This document shows positions 1-9,025 of a stretch of DNA of 64,000 nt, piece by piece. Position numbers and translations under genes: made by a program. Below the pieces are notes generated by a model. The model saw only the letters and a program-made list of their open reading frames with translations, was not told the DNA's origin and did no database searches. The stretch comes from Oxalicibacterium faecigallinarum (lineage in GTDB: Bacteria > Pseudomonadota > Gammaproteobacteria > Burkholderiales > Burkholderiaceae_D). Location of the stretch: NCBI RefSeq assembly GCF_014635705.1, contig NZ_BMDI01000001.1, forward strand, positions 1,194,008-1,258,007, read 5' to 3'. How positions within the stretch are numbered: position 1 is the stretch's first letter; every line of letters begins with the position of its first letter.

Positions 1-61
1 CAGGTAAACAAAGCATAACAGCGGCACATAAAGCTAACAAAAGATCAAAACATCGCTTCAT
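1..61 (-). CDS. Polyprenyl-phosphate sugar transferase, N-terminal fragment (cut by window edge)
   Basis: Only 20 codons are inside the window. Read from the ATG at 61-59 the peptide starts MKRCFDLLLALCAAV, which is the hydrophobic N-terminus typical of the bacterial sugar transferase family (PF02397; WcaJ/PglC-like enzymes that load the first sugar-1-phosphate on undecaprenyl phosphate at the inner membrane). The ATG overlaps the TGA of the upstream epimerase gene (ATGA), so the two are translationally coupled. The rest of the gene lies beyond the left edge, so the family call rests on the N-terminal pattern and the polysaccharide-locus context. Confidence 0.6.
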   Translation of the reverse strand, partial: MKRCFDLLLALCAAVMLCLP

Positions 62-1020
62 TTTTTCTTGGCATTCAGATAATCAAGAGCCGTTTTTTCT
101 AGTCCATAGTTAGAAGTATACGGAGGTAACCAGCCCAGATCTCGACGAATTTTACTATCGTCGATCTGCAAAGATCCGATCAACCGTTCAATCTGAGCAG
201 AGTAGCCGACTAATGATGCAAGTCTTCGAAGGACCCAGGGTGTACACGGAAACAATAATGGAGGCCGCCCCATTGCTTTACCTAATTTTCTCAGCAGATA
301 AATGGTGGAGACATCCTCCTCATCCTTAACAAAATAAGTCTGACCAGATGCATTGGAATGAAGTCCACACGCAATAAGAGCGTCCACGAGATTTTCAACA
401 TAAATAAGGCTACGGAAATTATGTACACTTAACAAAGGTAAAGGAGTCCTTTTCTCCAATACTTTCAGCATTTGATGAAAGTTGCCTTTAACATTTGCAC
501 CATATACCAGCGGCGGACGCACAATCACAATTTCCAAACCCGTTTCTGCCGCAATAACACGCAAAGCCTGTTCGGCTTCCCACTTCGATATTCCATATGG
601 ATCTTCCGGCAATGCTGGATCGTCCTCCGTGAACGGGCGTCCGGTATCAGTCATTTCGCCGCTAACCTTGACCGAACTCACATAAACCAGACGCCTGACT
701 CCTGCAGCTGCAGCTGAGCGGGCAAGTCGTTCTGTGCCAGCAACATTGACTTCTCTGAATGCTTCGAGTGGATCGGCCGTCTGCTCACGCATGACATGCA
801 CCCGGGCCGCTAGATGAATAACCGTGTCGATGCCAGTAAAGGCATTTGTCCAATCGGTTTCACCAGAAATATCTTCTATCCTGTGAAAATCGCAGTCTAA
901 TGCACCCACATTCATTATCTCACGCACTACTCCTTTAACCGGATGACCCCGCCCTGTCAACTCACGACAAAGAGGCTGGCCGACAAAACCGCTTGCTCCA
1001 GTAACAAGAAAACTATGCAT
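58..1020 (-). CDS. NAD-dependent epimerase/dehydratase, WbpV-like nucleotide-sugar reductase
   Basis: Extended short-chain dehydrogenase of about 320 residues. The Rossmann motif GASGFVG lies near the N-terminus and the catalytic YGISK (YxxxK) in the middle. It resembles WbpV/GalE-like proteins that commonly sit beside the initiating sugar transferase and convert UDP-4-keto-6-deoxy-HexNAc or a related UDP-sugar, for example to UDP-QuiNAc or UDP-Fuc2NAc. The start at 1020 (MHSFLVTG) gives a normal length; an ATG four codons upstream at 1032 is also possible. The last base pairs overlap the next gene in the ATGA manner. The exact substrate cannot be told from sequence alone. Confidence 0.8.
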   Translation of the reverse strand: MHSFLVTGASGFVGQPLCRELTGRGHPVKGVVREIMNVGALDCDFHRIEDISGETDWTNAFTGIDTVIHLAARVHVMREQTADPLEAFREVNVAGTERLARSAAAAGVRRLVYVSSVKVSGEMTDTGRPFTEDDPALPEDPYGISKWEAEQALRVIAAETGLEIVIVRPPLVYGANVKGNFHQMLKVLEKRTPLPLLSVHNFRSLIYVENLVDALIACGLHSNASGQTYFVKDEEDVSTIYLLRKLGKAMGRPPLLFPCTPWVLRRLASLVGYSAQIERLIGSLQIDDSKIRRDLGWLPPYTSNYGLEKTALDYLNAKKK

Positions 1021-1189
1021 CAAGAAACCCATTTGGATTCATCTTTGGCCATACTAGGATCGTTACACATTTCCATAGTCCTCTTCCGTTTCTGTTGCAT
1101 GGGATATATGTAGTGCGATTGTTGGTACAGTAGTCGGGACGTAGTTATCGAACGAAGAAAACAAGCGGAGAACGGCCGGACTCAAGGCA

Positions 1190-2440
1190 TTATGTATTTT
1201 CTGGCTGGCGCACTGGTTTCCTCAGGGAGGATAGTTTTTTCAGCCATGCTTCGAAGCGATTCATCAGCGTGCCGCGGTCGAATTCTCTGGCGGCTAACGC
1301 GAACGCGTTATTTCCCATTTCTAGACGCTCATCAGCACTGGCCGTCGAAAGTTGCAACACCGCCGCTGCCAGTCCGTTTGCATCGCCGGCGGCACACGTC
1401 AGTCCTGCGTTGGCACTTCTTACCAAATCAGCACCCTCGCCATCAAGCATCGCCAGCACAGGGATACCAGCCGCCAGATACGACTGCAGCTTACCGGGGA
1501 TCGTCATCGCGAAAATAGGCTCATCCTTCAGGCTGACCAAAAGCGCGTCGGCGTGTTCGAAAAAGGACGGCATGCGCTCCAGTGGATGGCGTCCCAGCAT
1601 TTTCACCGTATCCTGTAGGCCGACCCGCTTGATTTCATTGGTGACCCACTGCGCCATGCGTCCATCACCGACAATCAGCCACTGGATATGACGCGCATCT
1701 TTCAGGCGCTGCGCGGCCTGCAGGATTGCCGGAAAATCCTGCGCATCGCCGATGTTACCGGCAAACATGACGTTGAATTGGCCGGGAGACCGCGAAATTT
1801 CCGGCGCGGGAACAACATCCGACGACGCGGCGATCGAATCGGCCCAACTCGGAAAATATTCGATCCAGGCATTCTGGCCGGCATAACTTCGGATATCGGA
1901 AACAAAGCTCCTGGATTGCGCCAGAATCAAATCACAACGTCGGTAGATAAAACTGACTAACCACCCGACGATCTTCAGCAGAAACGGCGAGTGGACGACG
2001 CCAATAGCCTTTAACGTACCTGGCCATAAATCCAGCACCCAGAACGCCAAAGGTGCCTTCTTGGCAAAGCGCATCACGGCAGCAGGAATACCGACGGTAA
2101 TCGGCGACGGCTCAAACGCGAAGATGACATCGAATGCCTGCCCGCGCAATTTCCACCAGCCGATGGTTGAAGCACTGGCGGCAAAACTCAGGTAATTCAA
2201 AACAAGGCGCGCACTACCGGCACCTCGCGCAGTCATCGGCACACGGACAATTTCCACGCCCTCAAAGCGTGCGTGAACGGAAGGATCGGCGCGAAATTGC
2301 GGGAAAACCACACCGTCCGGGTAATTCGGCAAGCCGGTCAATACCGTTACCTGATGTCCGCGCCGGACCAGTTCGGCGGCCATGTCGTTGACGCGAAAAT
2401 TTTCAGGCCAGAAATACTGGGATACGACCAGAATACGCAT
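1190..2440 (-). CDS. Glycosyltransferase family 4, WbjE/WbuB-like (putative L-FucNAc transferase)
   Basis: A 416-residue GT-B fold enzyme. The N-terminus (VVSQYFWPENFRVNDMA, then LTGLPNYPDG) is characteristic of WbuB/WcaI-type glycosyltransferases, and the C-terminal half carries the donor-binding region with the GKLQSYLAAGIPV motif. In Pseudomonas O11 and E. coli FucNAc loci the gene following the three UDP-L-FucNAc synthesis genes is this kind of transferase, and here it starts 10 bp after wbjD. I infer transfer of L-FucNAc to the lipid-linked intermediate on the cytoplasmic face. A 157-bp gap separates it from the downstream epimerase gene. Confidence 0.8.
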   Translation of the reverse strand: MRILVVSQYFWPENFRVNDMAAELVRRGHQVTVLTGLPNYPDGVVFPQFRADPSVHARFEGVEIVRVPMTARGAGSARLVLNYLSFAASASTIGWWKLRGQAFDVIFAFEPSPITVGIPAAVMRFAKKAPLAFWVLDLWPGTLKAIGVVHSPFLLKIVGWLVSFIYRRCDLILAQSRSFVSDIRSYAGQNAWIEYFPSWADSIAASSDVVPAPEISRSPGQFNVMFAGNIGDAQDFPAILQAAQRLKDARHIQWLIVGDGRMAQWVTNEIKRVGLQDTVKMLGRHPLERMPSFFEHADALLVSLKDEPIFAMTIPGKLQSYLAAGIPVLAMLDGEGADLVRSANAGLTCAAGDANGLAAAVLQLSTASADERLEMGNNAFALAAREFDRGTLMNRFEAWLKKLSSLRKPVRQPENT

Positions 2441-2450
2441 AGCTAGCCGT

Positions 2451-3599
2451 TCAATACTTTTTCCAAACTACGCGATTTACATAATCTGTATAGCTATGGA
2501 TGATCCGCACGACTTTATCGGAAACATTCGGCATGCTGTAGTCCTCTACTTGGCGTAATGAACGCACCTGCCCCCCTCCATCACCACGCGCCTGATTTTC
2601 CAGAATCGCCAAGCCCTGACGCACGCGCTCGACCGACAATCCAACCATCATGACCGCAGCTTCCTCCATTCCCTCTGGACGTTCATGCGCCTCGCGCAAA
2701 TTCAGCGCCGGAAAATTCAAGATCGACGACTCTTCGTTAATCGTTCCGCTATCGGACAACACGACGCGGGACGACATCTGAAGCTTAACGTAATCATGAA
2801 AACCCAATGGCTTGAGCAACCTGACGTTGGCGTGAAATTTCGCTTCTGCCACATCGATCCGTTTTTGCGTGCGCGGATGCGTCGAGACAATCACCGGCAA
2901 CCGATATTCCTCGGCTACCGCATTGATGATTTCAACCAATTTGACGAACGATTGCGGCGAATCAATATTTTCCTCTCGATGTGCACTCACGACAAAATAA
3001 CCGCCGGTCTGAAGTACCAGACGACCGAGAACATCCGATGCATCGATATGGGAACGGTAATGCGTCAGCACCTCAAACATCGGGCTGCCGGTCTTGATCA
3101 CTAGATCAGGCGAAAGACCTTCCCGTAACAGATAGTCTCGTGCAATCGTGCTATAGGTCAAATTGACATCCGCAGTATGATCGACGATACGTCGATTGGT
3201 CTCTTCTGGCACGCGCTGATCGAAGCAGCGATTACCTGCTTCCATGTGAAATATTGGAATTTTCCGGCGTTTCGCCGGAATCACGGACAGACAACTGTTG
3301 GTATCGCCGAGCACCAGCATGGCTTCCGGCTTAACCTCAGCCAGCACTCGATCGACGGCAATGATCAGGTTGCCGATCGTATGCGCCGGGCCGTCGCTGT
3401 GGCCGGCACTGTTCAAAAAATAGTCCGGCTTGCGTACACCCAGATCATCAAAAAACACCTGATTAAGTTCGTAGTCATAATTCTGTCCGGTATGTACCAG
3501 AACATGGTCGCAAAACTCATCGAGCCGCGCCAACACACGCGACAAACGAATGATCTCCGGACGCGTTCCAACTACCGAAACAATCTTTAGTTTTTTCAT
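2451..3599 (-). CDS. wbjD: UDP-N-acetylglucosamine 2-epimerase family, WbjD/FnlC/CapG (last step to UDP-L-FucNAc)
   Basis: A 382-residue non-hydrolysing UDP-HexNAc 2-epimerase. It begins KIVSVVGTRPEIIR, the signature start of the WecB family, and carries the HTGQNYD and MEAGNRC segments. The FDQRVPEETNR stretch and the position after wbjB and wbjC mark it as the WbjD/CapG subtype, which inverts C2 of UDP-2-acetamido-2,6-dideoxy-L-talose to give UDP-L-FucNAc. The start lies 2 nt after the wbjC stop, so the genes form one operon. Length is normal and no damage was seen. A classical WecB (UDP-ManNAc) role is the alternative but is less likely next to wbjB and wbjC. Confidence 0.88.
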   Translation of the reverse strand: MKKLKIVSVVGTRPEIIRLSRVLARLDEFCDHVLVHTGQNYDYELNQVFFDDLGVRKPDYFLNSAGHSDGPAHTIGNLIIAVDRVLAEVKPEAMLVLGDTNSCLSVIPAKRRKIPIFHMEAGNRCFDQRVPEETNRRIVDHTADVNLTYSTIARDYLLREGLSPDLVIKTGSPMFEVLTHYRSHIDASDVLGRLVLQTGGYFVVSAHREENIDSPQSFVKLVEIINAVAEEYRLPVIVSTHPRTQKRIDVAEAKFHANVRLLKPLGFHDYVKLQMSSRVVLSDSGTINEESSILNFPALNLREAHERPEGMEEAAVMMVGLSVERVRQGLAILENQARGDGGGQVRSLRQVEDYSMPNVSDKVVRIIHSYTDYVNRVVWKKY

Positions 3600-3601
3600 G
3601 A

Positions 3602-4708
3602 TTAGACTTTATGGGAAATGGTATCCGGACTCTGCCGGTCAAAAATCTCGTTTGCCCAAAGCATCACAATCATCTCTTCCTCACCGATATTCGTAATATC
3701 ATGCGACCAGCCTGGCACCGTCTCGACGATAGTCGGCGACGCGCCACTTGTCATCAACTCATACGTCTCACCAGTCACGACATGCCGGAAGGCGAAACGA
3801 GCCTTTCCCTGAATGACCAGAAATTTCTCGTTTTTTGAATGATGGTAGTGACCGCCACGTGTCACCTTCGGGTGAGCGGTGAAAAAAGAAAACTGTCCGG
3901 AATCCTTCGTCTTGAGCATTTCCACGAATCGACCGCGCGGGTCCACATGCACGGGTATCTCATAAAAGAATTGTTCAGGCGACAGAAAACTTAGATAGGT
4001 CGAATACAGCGCTCTCGTCAGCCCCTGGCCTACCGCCTCAGTCACCATCGTAGCGCGACTATCCTTGAAGGCCTTGATCTGGTCGGCCAGTGCGCCTACC
4101 GTAATCGAATACATCGGCGTGATCTCTCTTCTATGCACACCTGCTGAAACCGCGTCGAGTACTGCAATGAAATCCGCAATGACATCATCAATATAGACAA
4201 GATGGATAACCGCGTTCGCATCGTTGATCTGAATCGGCAACGACTTGGCGATGTTGTTGCAAAAAGTCGCGACCGCAGAATTGTAATTAGGTCGACTCCA
4301 TTTGCCGAAAACATTGGGCAGGCGATACAAATAGACGGGCGAACCGGTCTCTTCAGCCAGTGAGAGCAACGCCTGCTCGGCTGCGAGCTTGCTCGCGCCG
4401 TATGCGTTATCAAGTGTTGCCTGTATCGACGATGTATAAACGATCGGAATCGGACGCGCACTCGCGACAATCGCTTCGCACAGCCGCTGCGTCAATTGCT
4501 GATTGCCCGTCGTGAAATCGGCAGGGTCCTGCGGGCGATTAACACCTGCTAGATGAAATACCCAATCGACGTCTATTAAAAGAGATGGCAACTGCGCCAG
4601 ATCATCCTGCCGATTAAGGCACACGACCTGCACATCCTTGCGTTCGGCCAGATGCACTTGCAGGTTTTTTCCGATAAATCCGTTCGCCCCGGTTATCAAC
4701 ACCTTCAT
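3602..4708 (-). CDS. wbjC: CapF/FnlB/WbjC: bifunctional epimerase-reductase with C-terminal cupin
   Basis: A 368-residue two-domain protein. Residues about 1-250 are an SDR domain with GANGFIG (7-13) and catalytic Y103-xxx-K107. Residues about 270-360 are a cupin with a HYHHSKNEKF metal-binding motif. This arrangement is diagnostic of CapF/FnlB, which epimerises at C3 and reduces C4 on the way to UDP-L-FucNAc. I chose the ATG at 4708; a TTG one codon earlier is possible. The ATG overlaps by one base the TGA of a truncated second copy of the same gene upstream (4708-4866), so translation is probably coupled through that stump. Confidence 0.92.
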   Translation of the reverse strand: MKVLITGANGFIGKNLQVHLAERKDVQVVCLNRQDDLAQLPSLLIDVDWVFHLAGVNRPQDPADFTTGNQQLTQRLCEAIVASARPIPIVYTSSIQATLDNAYGASKLAAEQALLSLAEETGSPVYLYRLPNVFGKWSRPNYNSAVATFCNNIAKSLPIQINDANAVIHLVYIDDVIADFIAVLDAVSAGVHRREITPMYSITVGALADQIKAFKDSRATMVTEAVGQGLTRALYSTYLSFLSPEQFFYEIPVHVDPRGRFVEMLKTKDSGQFSFFTAHPKVTRGGHYHHSKNEKFLVIQGKARFAFRHVVTGETYELMTSGASPTIVETVPGWSHDITNIGEEEMIVMLWANEIFDRQSPDTISHKV

Positions 4709-4866
4709 CAAATCAGTCCTCGGCCAAGGCAGGCATGTTCACCACGGACAAAGGTCGTGACAATGTATTGTGTGGATTCTCCAAGTCTAACCAACAGGTT
4801 CTTGCCAATGAAACCCTGGCTTCCCGTGACGAGCACGCAGTGGATTTGCGATGGGGGTGTGCTCAT
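4708..4866 (-). pseudogene. Truncated second copy of capF (N-terminal stump, 52 codons)
   Basis: Translation from the ATG at 4866-4864 gives a 52-residue peptide with a second Rossmann start (HCVLVTGSQGFIGKNLLVRL), parallel to the intact WbjC N-terminus that follows, and then a stop. Homology is lost after roughly 40 residues. Its ATG overlaps the TGA of wbjB and its TGA overlaps the ATG of the intact wbjC, so ribosome coupling through the operon is kept. At DNA level the stump differs at many positions from the intact copy, so it is not a recent tandem duplication. I interpret it as the scar of a recombination that swapped wbjC and what follows, leaving the 5' end of the original wbjC behind. 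Confidence 0.75.
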
Positions 4867-5891
4867 TCCTCTGGCTCCACATTTGCTCCCTGTATGGCAG
4901 CCTGCATAAAGCGTAGCTTAATGAGCAGGCTTTTCATGCCTTCTACATTCAGGCGCGTTGTGTTGTGGGAGCTGTATTCGACAGCCTCGGATATCTTGAT
5001 TTCGCCTTGTTCCACAAACTTGCCGTAATTCAAGTCACGAAGGTCAGGCGGCACACGGTAGTAACCTCCAAGATCTTGTGCCGATACCATTTCCTCCCGG
5101 CTCAGTAATACTTCAAATAATTTTTCTCCATGCCGGGTACCAATAATATTGATCGGGTGCGAGGGTTGTTGCAGTAGTTCGATCAATGCCCGGGCAAGGG
5201 TCTCTATGGTTGCCGCCGGTGCTTTTTGTACGAAAATATCGCCTGGGTTGCCATGCTCGAATGCGTAAAGCACCAGATCAACGGCATCATCCAGGGTCAT
5301 CATGAAGCGCGTCATGAGCGGGTCCGTGATGGTGATGGCCTGACCGGCACGAATCTGATTGGTAAACAGCGGAATCACCGACCCACGCGAGGCCATGACA
5401 TTGCCATAGCGTGTAGCACAGATGATGGTGCTGGTACTGGAACGAGACTTGGCGACAATGACCTTTTCCATCATGGCCTTGCTGATCCCCATTGCATTGA
5501 TGGGATACACCGCTTTGTCAGTGCTAAGGCAGACGACATGCTTGACGCCACAATTGATTGCGGCTTCCAGCACATTCTCGGTGCCCAGCACGTTGGTTTT
5601 GACTGCCTCCATGGGATGGAATTCGCATGATGGCACCTGCTTGAGGGCTGCTGCATGGTAGATATAATCCACCCCGCGCACTGCATTCAATACGGATTGA
5701 TAATCCCGTACATCGCCGATGTAGAACTTGAGCTTGGGGCTGTTGTACTTCTTGCGCATATCATCCTGCTTCTTTTCGTCCCGGCTTAGGATGCGAATTT
5801 CCTGCAGGTCTGAGTCGAGGAAGCGGCGCAGCACTGCATTACCAAATGATCCGGTACCGCCAGTAATCAACAGCGCCTTGTTTTTAAACAT
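4863..5891 (-). CDS. wbjB: CapE/FnlA/WbjB: UDP-GlcNAc 4,6-dehydratase/5-epimerase
   Basis: A 342-residue extended SDR that starts UDP-L-FucNAc synthesis from UDP-GlcNAc. It has TGGTGSFG at residues 10-17, STDKAVYP at 123-130 and NAMGISK around 132-138. The Met (residue 134) where most SDRs have the catalytic Tyr is typical of the CapE group. The start at 5891 is preceded by a strong Shine-Dalgarno (AAAGGAGG); a longer reading frame upstream would enter the preceding gene. Its ATG overlaps the TGA of the upstream glycosyltransferase gene by one base, and its own TGA overlaps the capF stump. Confidence 0.92.
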   Translation of the reverse strand: MFKNKALLITGGTGSFGNAVLRRFLDSDLQEIRILSRDEKKQDDMRKKYNSPKLKFYIGDVRDYQSVLNAVRGVDYIYHAAALKQVPSCEFHPMEAVKTNVLGTENVLEAAINCGVKHVVCLSTDKAVYPINAMGISKAMMEKVIVAKSRSSTSTIICATRYGNVMASRGSVIPLFTNQIRAGQAITITDPLMTRFMMTLDDAVDLVLYAFEHGNPGDIFVQKAPAATIETLARALIELLQQPSHPINIIGTRHGEKLFEVLLSREEMVSAQDLGGYYRVPPDLRDLNYGKFVEQGEIKISEAVEYSSHNTTRLNVEGMKSLLIKLRFMQAAIQGANVEPEE

Positions 5892-7069
5892 CAAAATCCT
5901 CCTTTGTGCTGATGCACGACATGTTCGATGAATGCCAAAGTGTCGTCTGCACACTGTTTCCATGAGTAGGCATGTGCTTTTTGCCATGCTGCCTGTGCCA
6001 GTACCGAGCGCATTGTATTATCTTTGGCCAGTTGTAGCAGTGCATGAGTGATGGATGGTGCTGAATAGGGATCAAAATATATGCCGGCATCCCCTAGGAC
6101 TTCCGGCATGGGCCCCTTGTTTGAGCAGGCGATGGGTAGCCCTGCCGCCATTGCCTCAATCAATATGTTGGGCAAATTCTCACAACTAGATGCAAAGATA
6201 AATGCGTCAGCCTCATGGTACAAGCCGTGCAATCTGTCGAATGGAGCATGGCCTGTATATTTCAGGAAATGATTATCTGGATCAAGTTGTTGCAACAGAT
6301 GTTGAAACGCCTGCGCATATTGTCCCCATGGGGCACCAATAAAGTTTGCTTCAATGGGTAACCCCTGTTGCCGTAATGCAGCAATGGCTTGCGCTACCTC
6401 AAGCTGATGCTTGTAAGGCATCAGGATGGAGACATACATCACGCGAAACGGTTGTGCCTCCGTGCAATCTTCCAATCGCCGTTGCGGTCGTGGAACATGC
6501 ATGAAGCGCTCTTCTATCCCGTGCGGGATCAGTGCCGTATGCGGTGTTACTGTTTTTAGTAAGTCTTGAATGGTATTGCGTGCATAGTTGGACAGGAAGA
6601 TCAGGCCTTGTGCCCGTGAAAATGACGCACCTTGGCTATATCTCAACAGTTGCATTTTCAGGCGCATGAGGCTCCAGCGACCAAATAGGTCGGCCTGTGA
6701 TGGCTCAAAAGGCAGCATATTCTGGGACATCGTGACTGCAGGTACCGGACATTGCCAGGGTATGGTGCCGCCCGGTGAAAACAGCACGTGACATCCGGCA
6801 TGCTTCAGTTCTTGAGGCAGGTAATATTGCTGACCTATGGCTCGATGCAGGAGCCCGCCATTGCACCAAGCTGGAGTGATAGGTCTGATCCAGGAGCGCT
6901 GAGGAAGTTGCTGTGCTGTCTGTGTACTGGTCCAGATCGTGACGCGTGCGACAGACGATCCTGCTGGCTCTGCAGCACTCAGGAGGCGGACGAGATGTGT
7001 CAGCCCACCACCGGAGCGGATGTTGCTGGCATCAATGCCAATATGCAGCTTGCTTGAGGGCAAGGTCAT
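5891..7069 (-). CDS. Glycosyltransferase family 4 (group 1)
   Basis: A 392-residue GT-B retaining glycosyltransferase. The N-terminus reads LHIGIDASNIRSGGGLTHL and the C-terminal donor-binding domain has the EX7E motif in SCENLPNILIEAMAAGLP. I start it at the ATG at 7069, which overlaps the methyltransferase stop (ATGA); 40 further codons upstream are open but lie inside that gene. It is probably a cytoplasmic or membrane-associated sugar transferase for the repeat unit. Sugar specificity cannot be read from sequence. Confidence 0.85.
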   Translation of the reverse strand: MTLPSSKLHIGIDASNIRSGGGLTHLVRLLSAAEPAGSSVARVTIWTSTQTAQQLPQRSWIRPITPAWCNGGLLHRAIGQQYYLPQELKHAGCHVLFSPGGTIPWQCPVPAVTMSQNMLPFEPSQADLFGRWSLMRLKMQLLRYSQGASFSRAQGLIFLSNYARNTIQDLLKTVTPHTALIPHGIEERFMHVPRPQRRLEDCTEAQPFRVMYVSILMPYKHQLEVAQAIAALRQQGLPIEANFIGAPWGQYAQAFQHLLQQLDPDNHFLKYTGHAPFDRLHGLYHEADAFIFASSCENLPNILIEAMAAGLPIACSNKGPMPEVLGDAGIYFDPYSAPSITHALLQLAKDNTMRSVLAQAAWQKAHAYSWKQCADDTLAFIEHVVHQHKGGF

Positions 7070-7947
7070 TTCCCTTGGAGTTCGTTCATGACCATCAAGC
7101 CATTGCGAACGGGATAACGCGTTTGGCAACTGGAACACACCAGTTGCTCTGCCTGTCGATTCAACTGCTCGCACTGGCAGGAAGGGCATCGCAGCAGGGG
7201 AAAGACGTCAATACCCTGATTTCTCTTCCTTTGCGACAGCAGGTTACGGATTCCCTGTCTGCCCCATTCGCGCAAGCGTGCCTTGAGTGACAGGGAGGTG
7301 CTGGGGCGAATCTGTTCTGGCGGTGTCCAGTTGGTATCAACTTCCGGGTTGGTCACCTGATAGGCTATGTTGTCTTGCCAGTAGTAACGTACATGAAACT
7401 CGAATGGGCGCTTGGGCATCAGCATGGTGGTCAGGTAACGCTTGACGCGATGTTCGTATAATTCGACCAAGCCAGGGTCATTGATCCAGGCTTGTTTCTT
7501 GGTGATGATCAGGGTGTTATCCCTGTCGGTAATTTCCAAACGGTGATCGCGGTAAGGATTGAGGCGTTCAAACAAGGCATCAGGTACTTCGATATATCCT
7601 GCCCGGGCCACACGTTGCAGCTCTGCGAGAAAGCGTTCAGGATCAGTTGAGTGCTCCAGGACATGCGAGGCGATGACGAAATCAAACGCCTTGTCCTTGA
7701 AGGGCAGGTTTTCGACAAAACCCAGCACGGTTGGACGGTCCGATGTGAGCGGAACCCAGTGCCTTTCACGCGTATGTTCGTAGGCATCCAGCAATACGTT
7801 TGCGCGGGGATAAGGATTGCCGCCTGACCCTACTTCCAGCACCAGGGCGTTCGGATGCACCGGCGTGTGGAATCGTCGCAGTGCCCAGGCAATTGGCTGG
7901 AGGCGCAAGGCTAGCATGAGCTGCATTGCCCTAGAATATTTATGCAT
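7066..7947 (-). CDS. SAM-dependent methyltransferase (type 11) with C-terminal zinc ribbon
   Basis: A 293-residue protein. Residues about 35-120 hold a class I methyltransferase core with motif I (VLEVGSGGNPYP) and a later FDFVIASHVLEH segment of the methyltransferase 11 family. The last 40 residues contain two CxxC pairs (CPSC and CSSC) in a Trm112-like zinc ribbon. The fusion to a zinc ribbon is seen in some polysaccharide-locus methyltransferases. It may methylate a sugar or the growing glycan end. Its start overlaps the upstream CgeB-like gene and its stop overlaps the next glycosyltransferase, so expression is coupled. Confidence 0.8.
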   Translation of the reverse strand: MHKYSRAMQLMLALRLQPIAWALRRFHTPVHPNALVLEVGSGGNPYPRANVLLDAYEHTRERHWVPLTSDRPTVLGFVENLPFKDKAFDFVIASHVLEHSTDPERFLAELQRVARAGYIEVPDALFERLNPYRDHRLEITDRDNTLIITKKQAWINDPGLVELYEHRVKRYLTTMLMPKRPFEFHVRYYWQDNIAYQVTNPEVDTNWTPPEQIRPSTSLSLKARLREWGRQGIRNLLSQRKRNQGIDVFPLLRCPSCQCEQLNRQAEQLVCSSCQTRYPVRNGLMVMNELQGK

Positions 7948-9025
7948 GGTGTTTTCCGATTTCCTCTTTAATCCAGTTCATCAGCATGGCTGCCCTTGAA
8001 TCAATGTCATGGCCTGCGCGCATGACCTTCCTGTAGCCAGCTTCTGCTACCTGGGATGCTTTGTCGGGTTTTTTTATGTAATAGTCAATCTTGGCCAACA
8101 TTTCCTCCCGCGAGCGGAAGAAATCTGCTTCCACTCCCTCCAGATACAGTGACGCCAAGTCTTCGGAATATTCCGACAGCATCAGTGTTCTGGTGGCGGG
8201 AATCTCGAAACAGCGACGTGTATAGGTATCTCGGTTCAGTTTCGAGAAAAAGCATAATGCAATTCTTGCACCGCACAGCGCACGATTATAGTCTTCGCGC
8301 CACACCATGCTGGTTGGTGCAAGGTGTTGAAGCAGGGCAGAACGCACCAAAGGTTTTGCCCAGTATTTTGTCGGGCCAAATAACCTCAGTTGATGGCCTT
8401 TCGCGACAATGGCCTCTAGGTGATCCATGCGTTGGTCAGGTTCGTAATGCCCGATAAATACAACATCTGTCCCAAACTTGCCTTGTTCAGCTGGTGTCAG
8501 CGTGACCGGGTGGCTACGGTCCGGCACATACCATGAGCGTAATAACTCAACCCGGCGTGCACCCGCTCGCACGAATTCCAGCAGGTTGGCGTGTCGGTAG
8601 GCAAGCATCAGGTCATAGTCCGGGATGGCTGCCATGAAGTGTCGCCACAGGTAGCGAGGCTGTGTTGGGGAAAAGGGATCGTCATTGTTGTAGCCAACCA
8701 GCACGCAGCGAGGCAATTGTTGACGAATGGCACGCAGCGTGACTGCCGTGATGTGAGTACCCCGATAAATAAAGATGGCATCAGGTTGTTGCGTAAGCGC
8801 CAATGTCATCAGGTCCTGATTAATCTGGTCAATCACCTTGCCGACAACAAACTTGTTCTGGATGCGCTTAAGTAGCCCAGACAAGAAGCTAGCTTGCTGA
8901 GATGCGTCAGTAAAGTAGTGGAACCATTTGAATGAGATCACTTCATGGCCCAAACGGCGGAAGGCGCGACTCAATTCCTCCTCATGTAGGTCGGAGTGCC
9001 AGTCACCAGCAATCAGCAACTTCAA
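7940..9025 (-). CDS. CgeB/YkvP-type glycosyltransferase
   Basis: A 361-residue protein. The C-terminal part matches the 'Glyco_trans_1_2' (PF13524) group known from CgeB/YkvP, with the pattern FEIPATRTLMLSEYSEDLASLYLEGVEA. The only sensible start is a TTG at 9025 giving MKLLIAGDWHSD; it overlaps the preceding TGA as TTGA, exactly mimicking the ATGA couplings elsewhere in this locus, and the peptide from there aligns with other members. An ATG at 9106 lies inside the upstream gene and adds residues unlike the family. It overlaps the next gene by 8 bp. Confidence 0.75.
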   Translation of the reverse strand: MKLLIAGDWHSDLHEEELSRAFRRLGHEVISFKWFHYFTDASQQASFLSGLLKRIQNKFVVGKVIDQINQDLMTLALTQQPDAIFIYRGTHITAVTLRAIRQQLPRCVLVGYNNDDPFSPTQPRYLWRHFMAAIPDYDLMLAYRHANLLEFVRAGARRVELLRSWYVPDRSHPVTLTPAEQGKFGTDVVFIGHYEPDQRMDHLEAIVAKGHQLRLFGPTKYWAKPLVRSALLQHLAPTSMVWREDYNRALCGARIALCFFSKLNRDTYTRRCFEIPATRTLMLSEYSEDLASLYLEGVEADFFRSREEMLAKIDYYIKKPDKASQVAEAGYRKVMRAGHDIDSRAAMLMNWIKEEIGKHHA

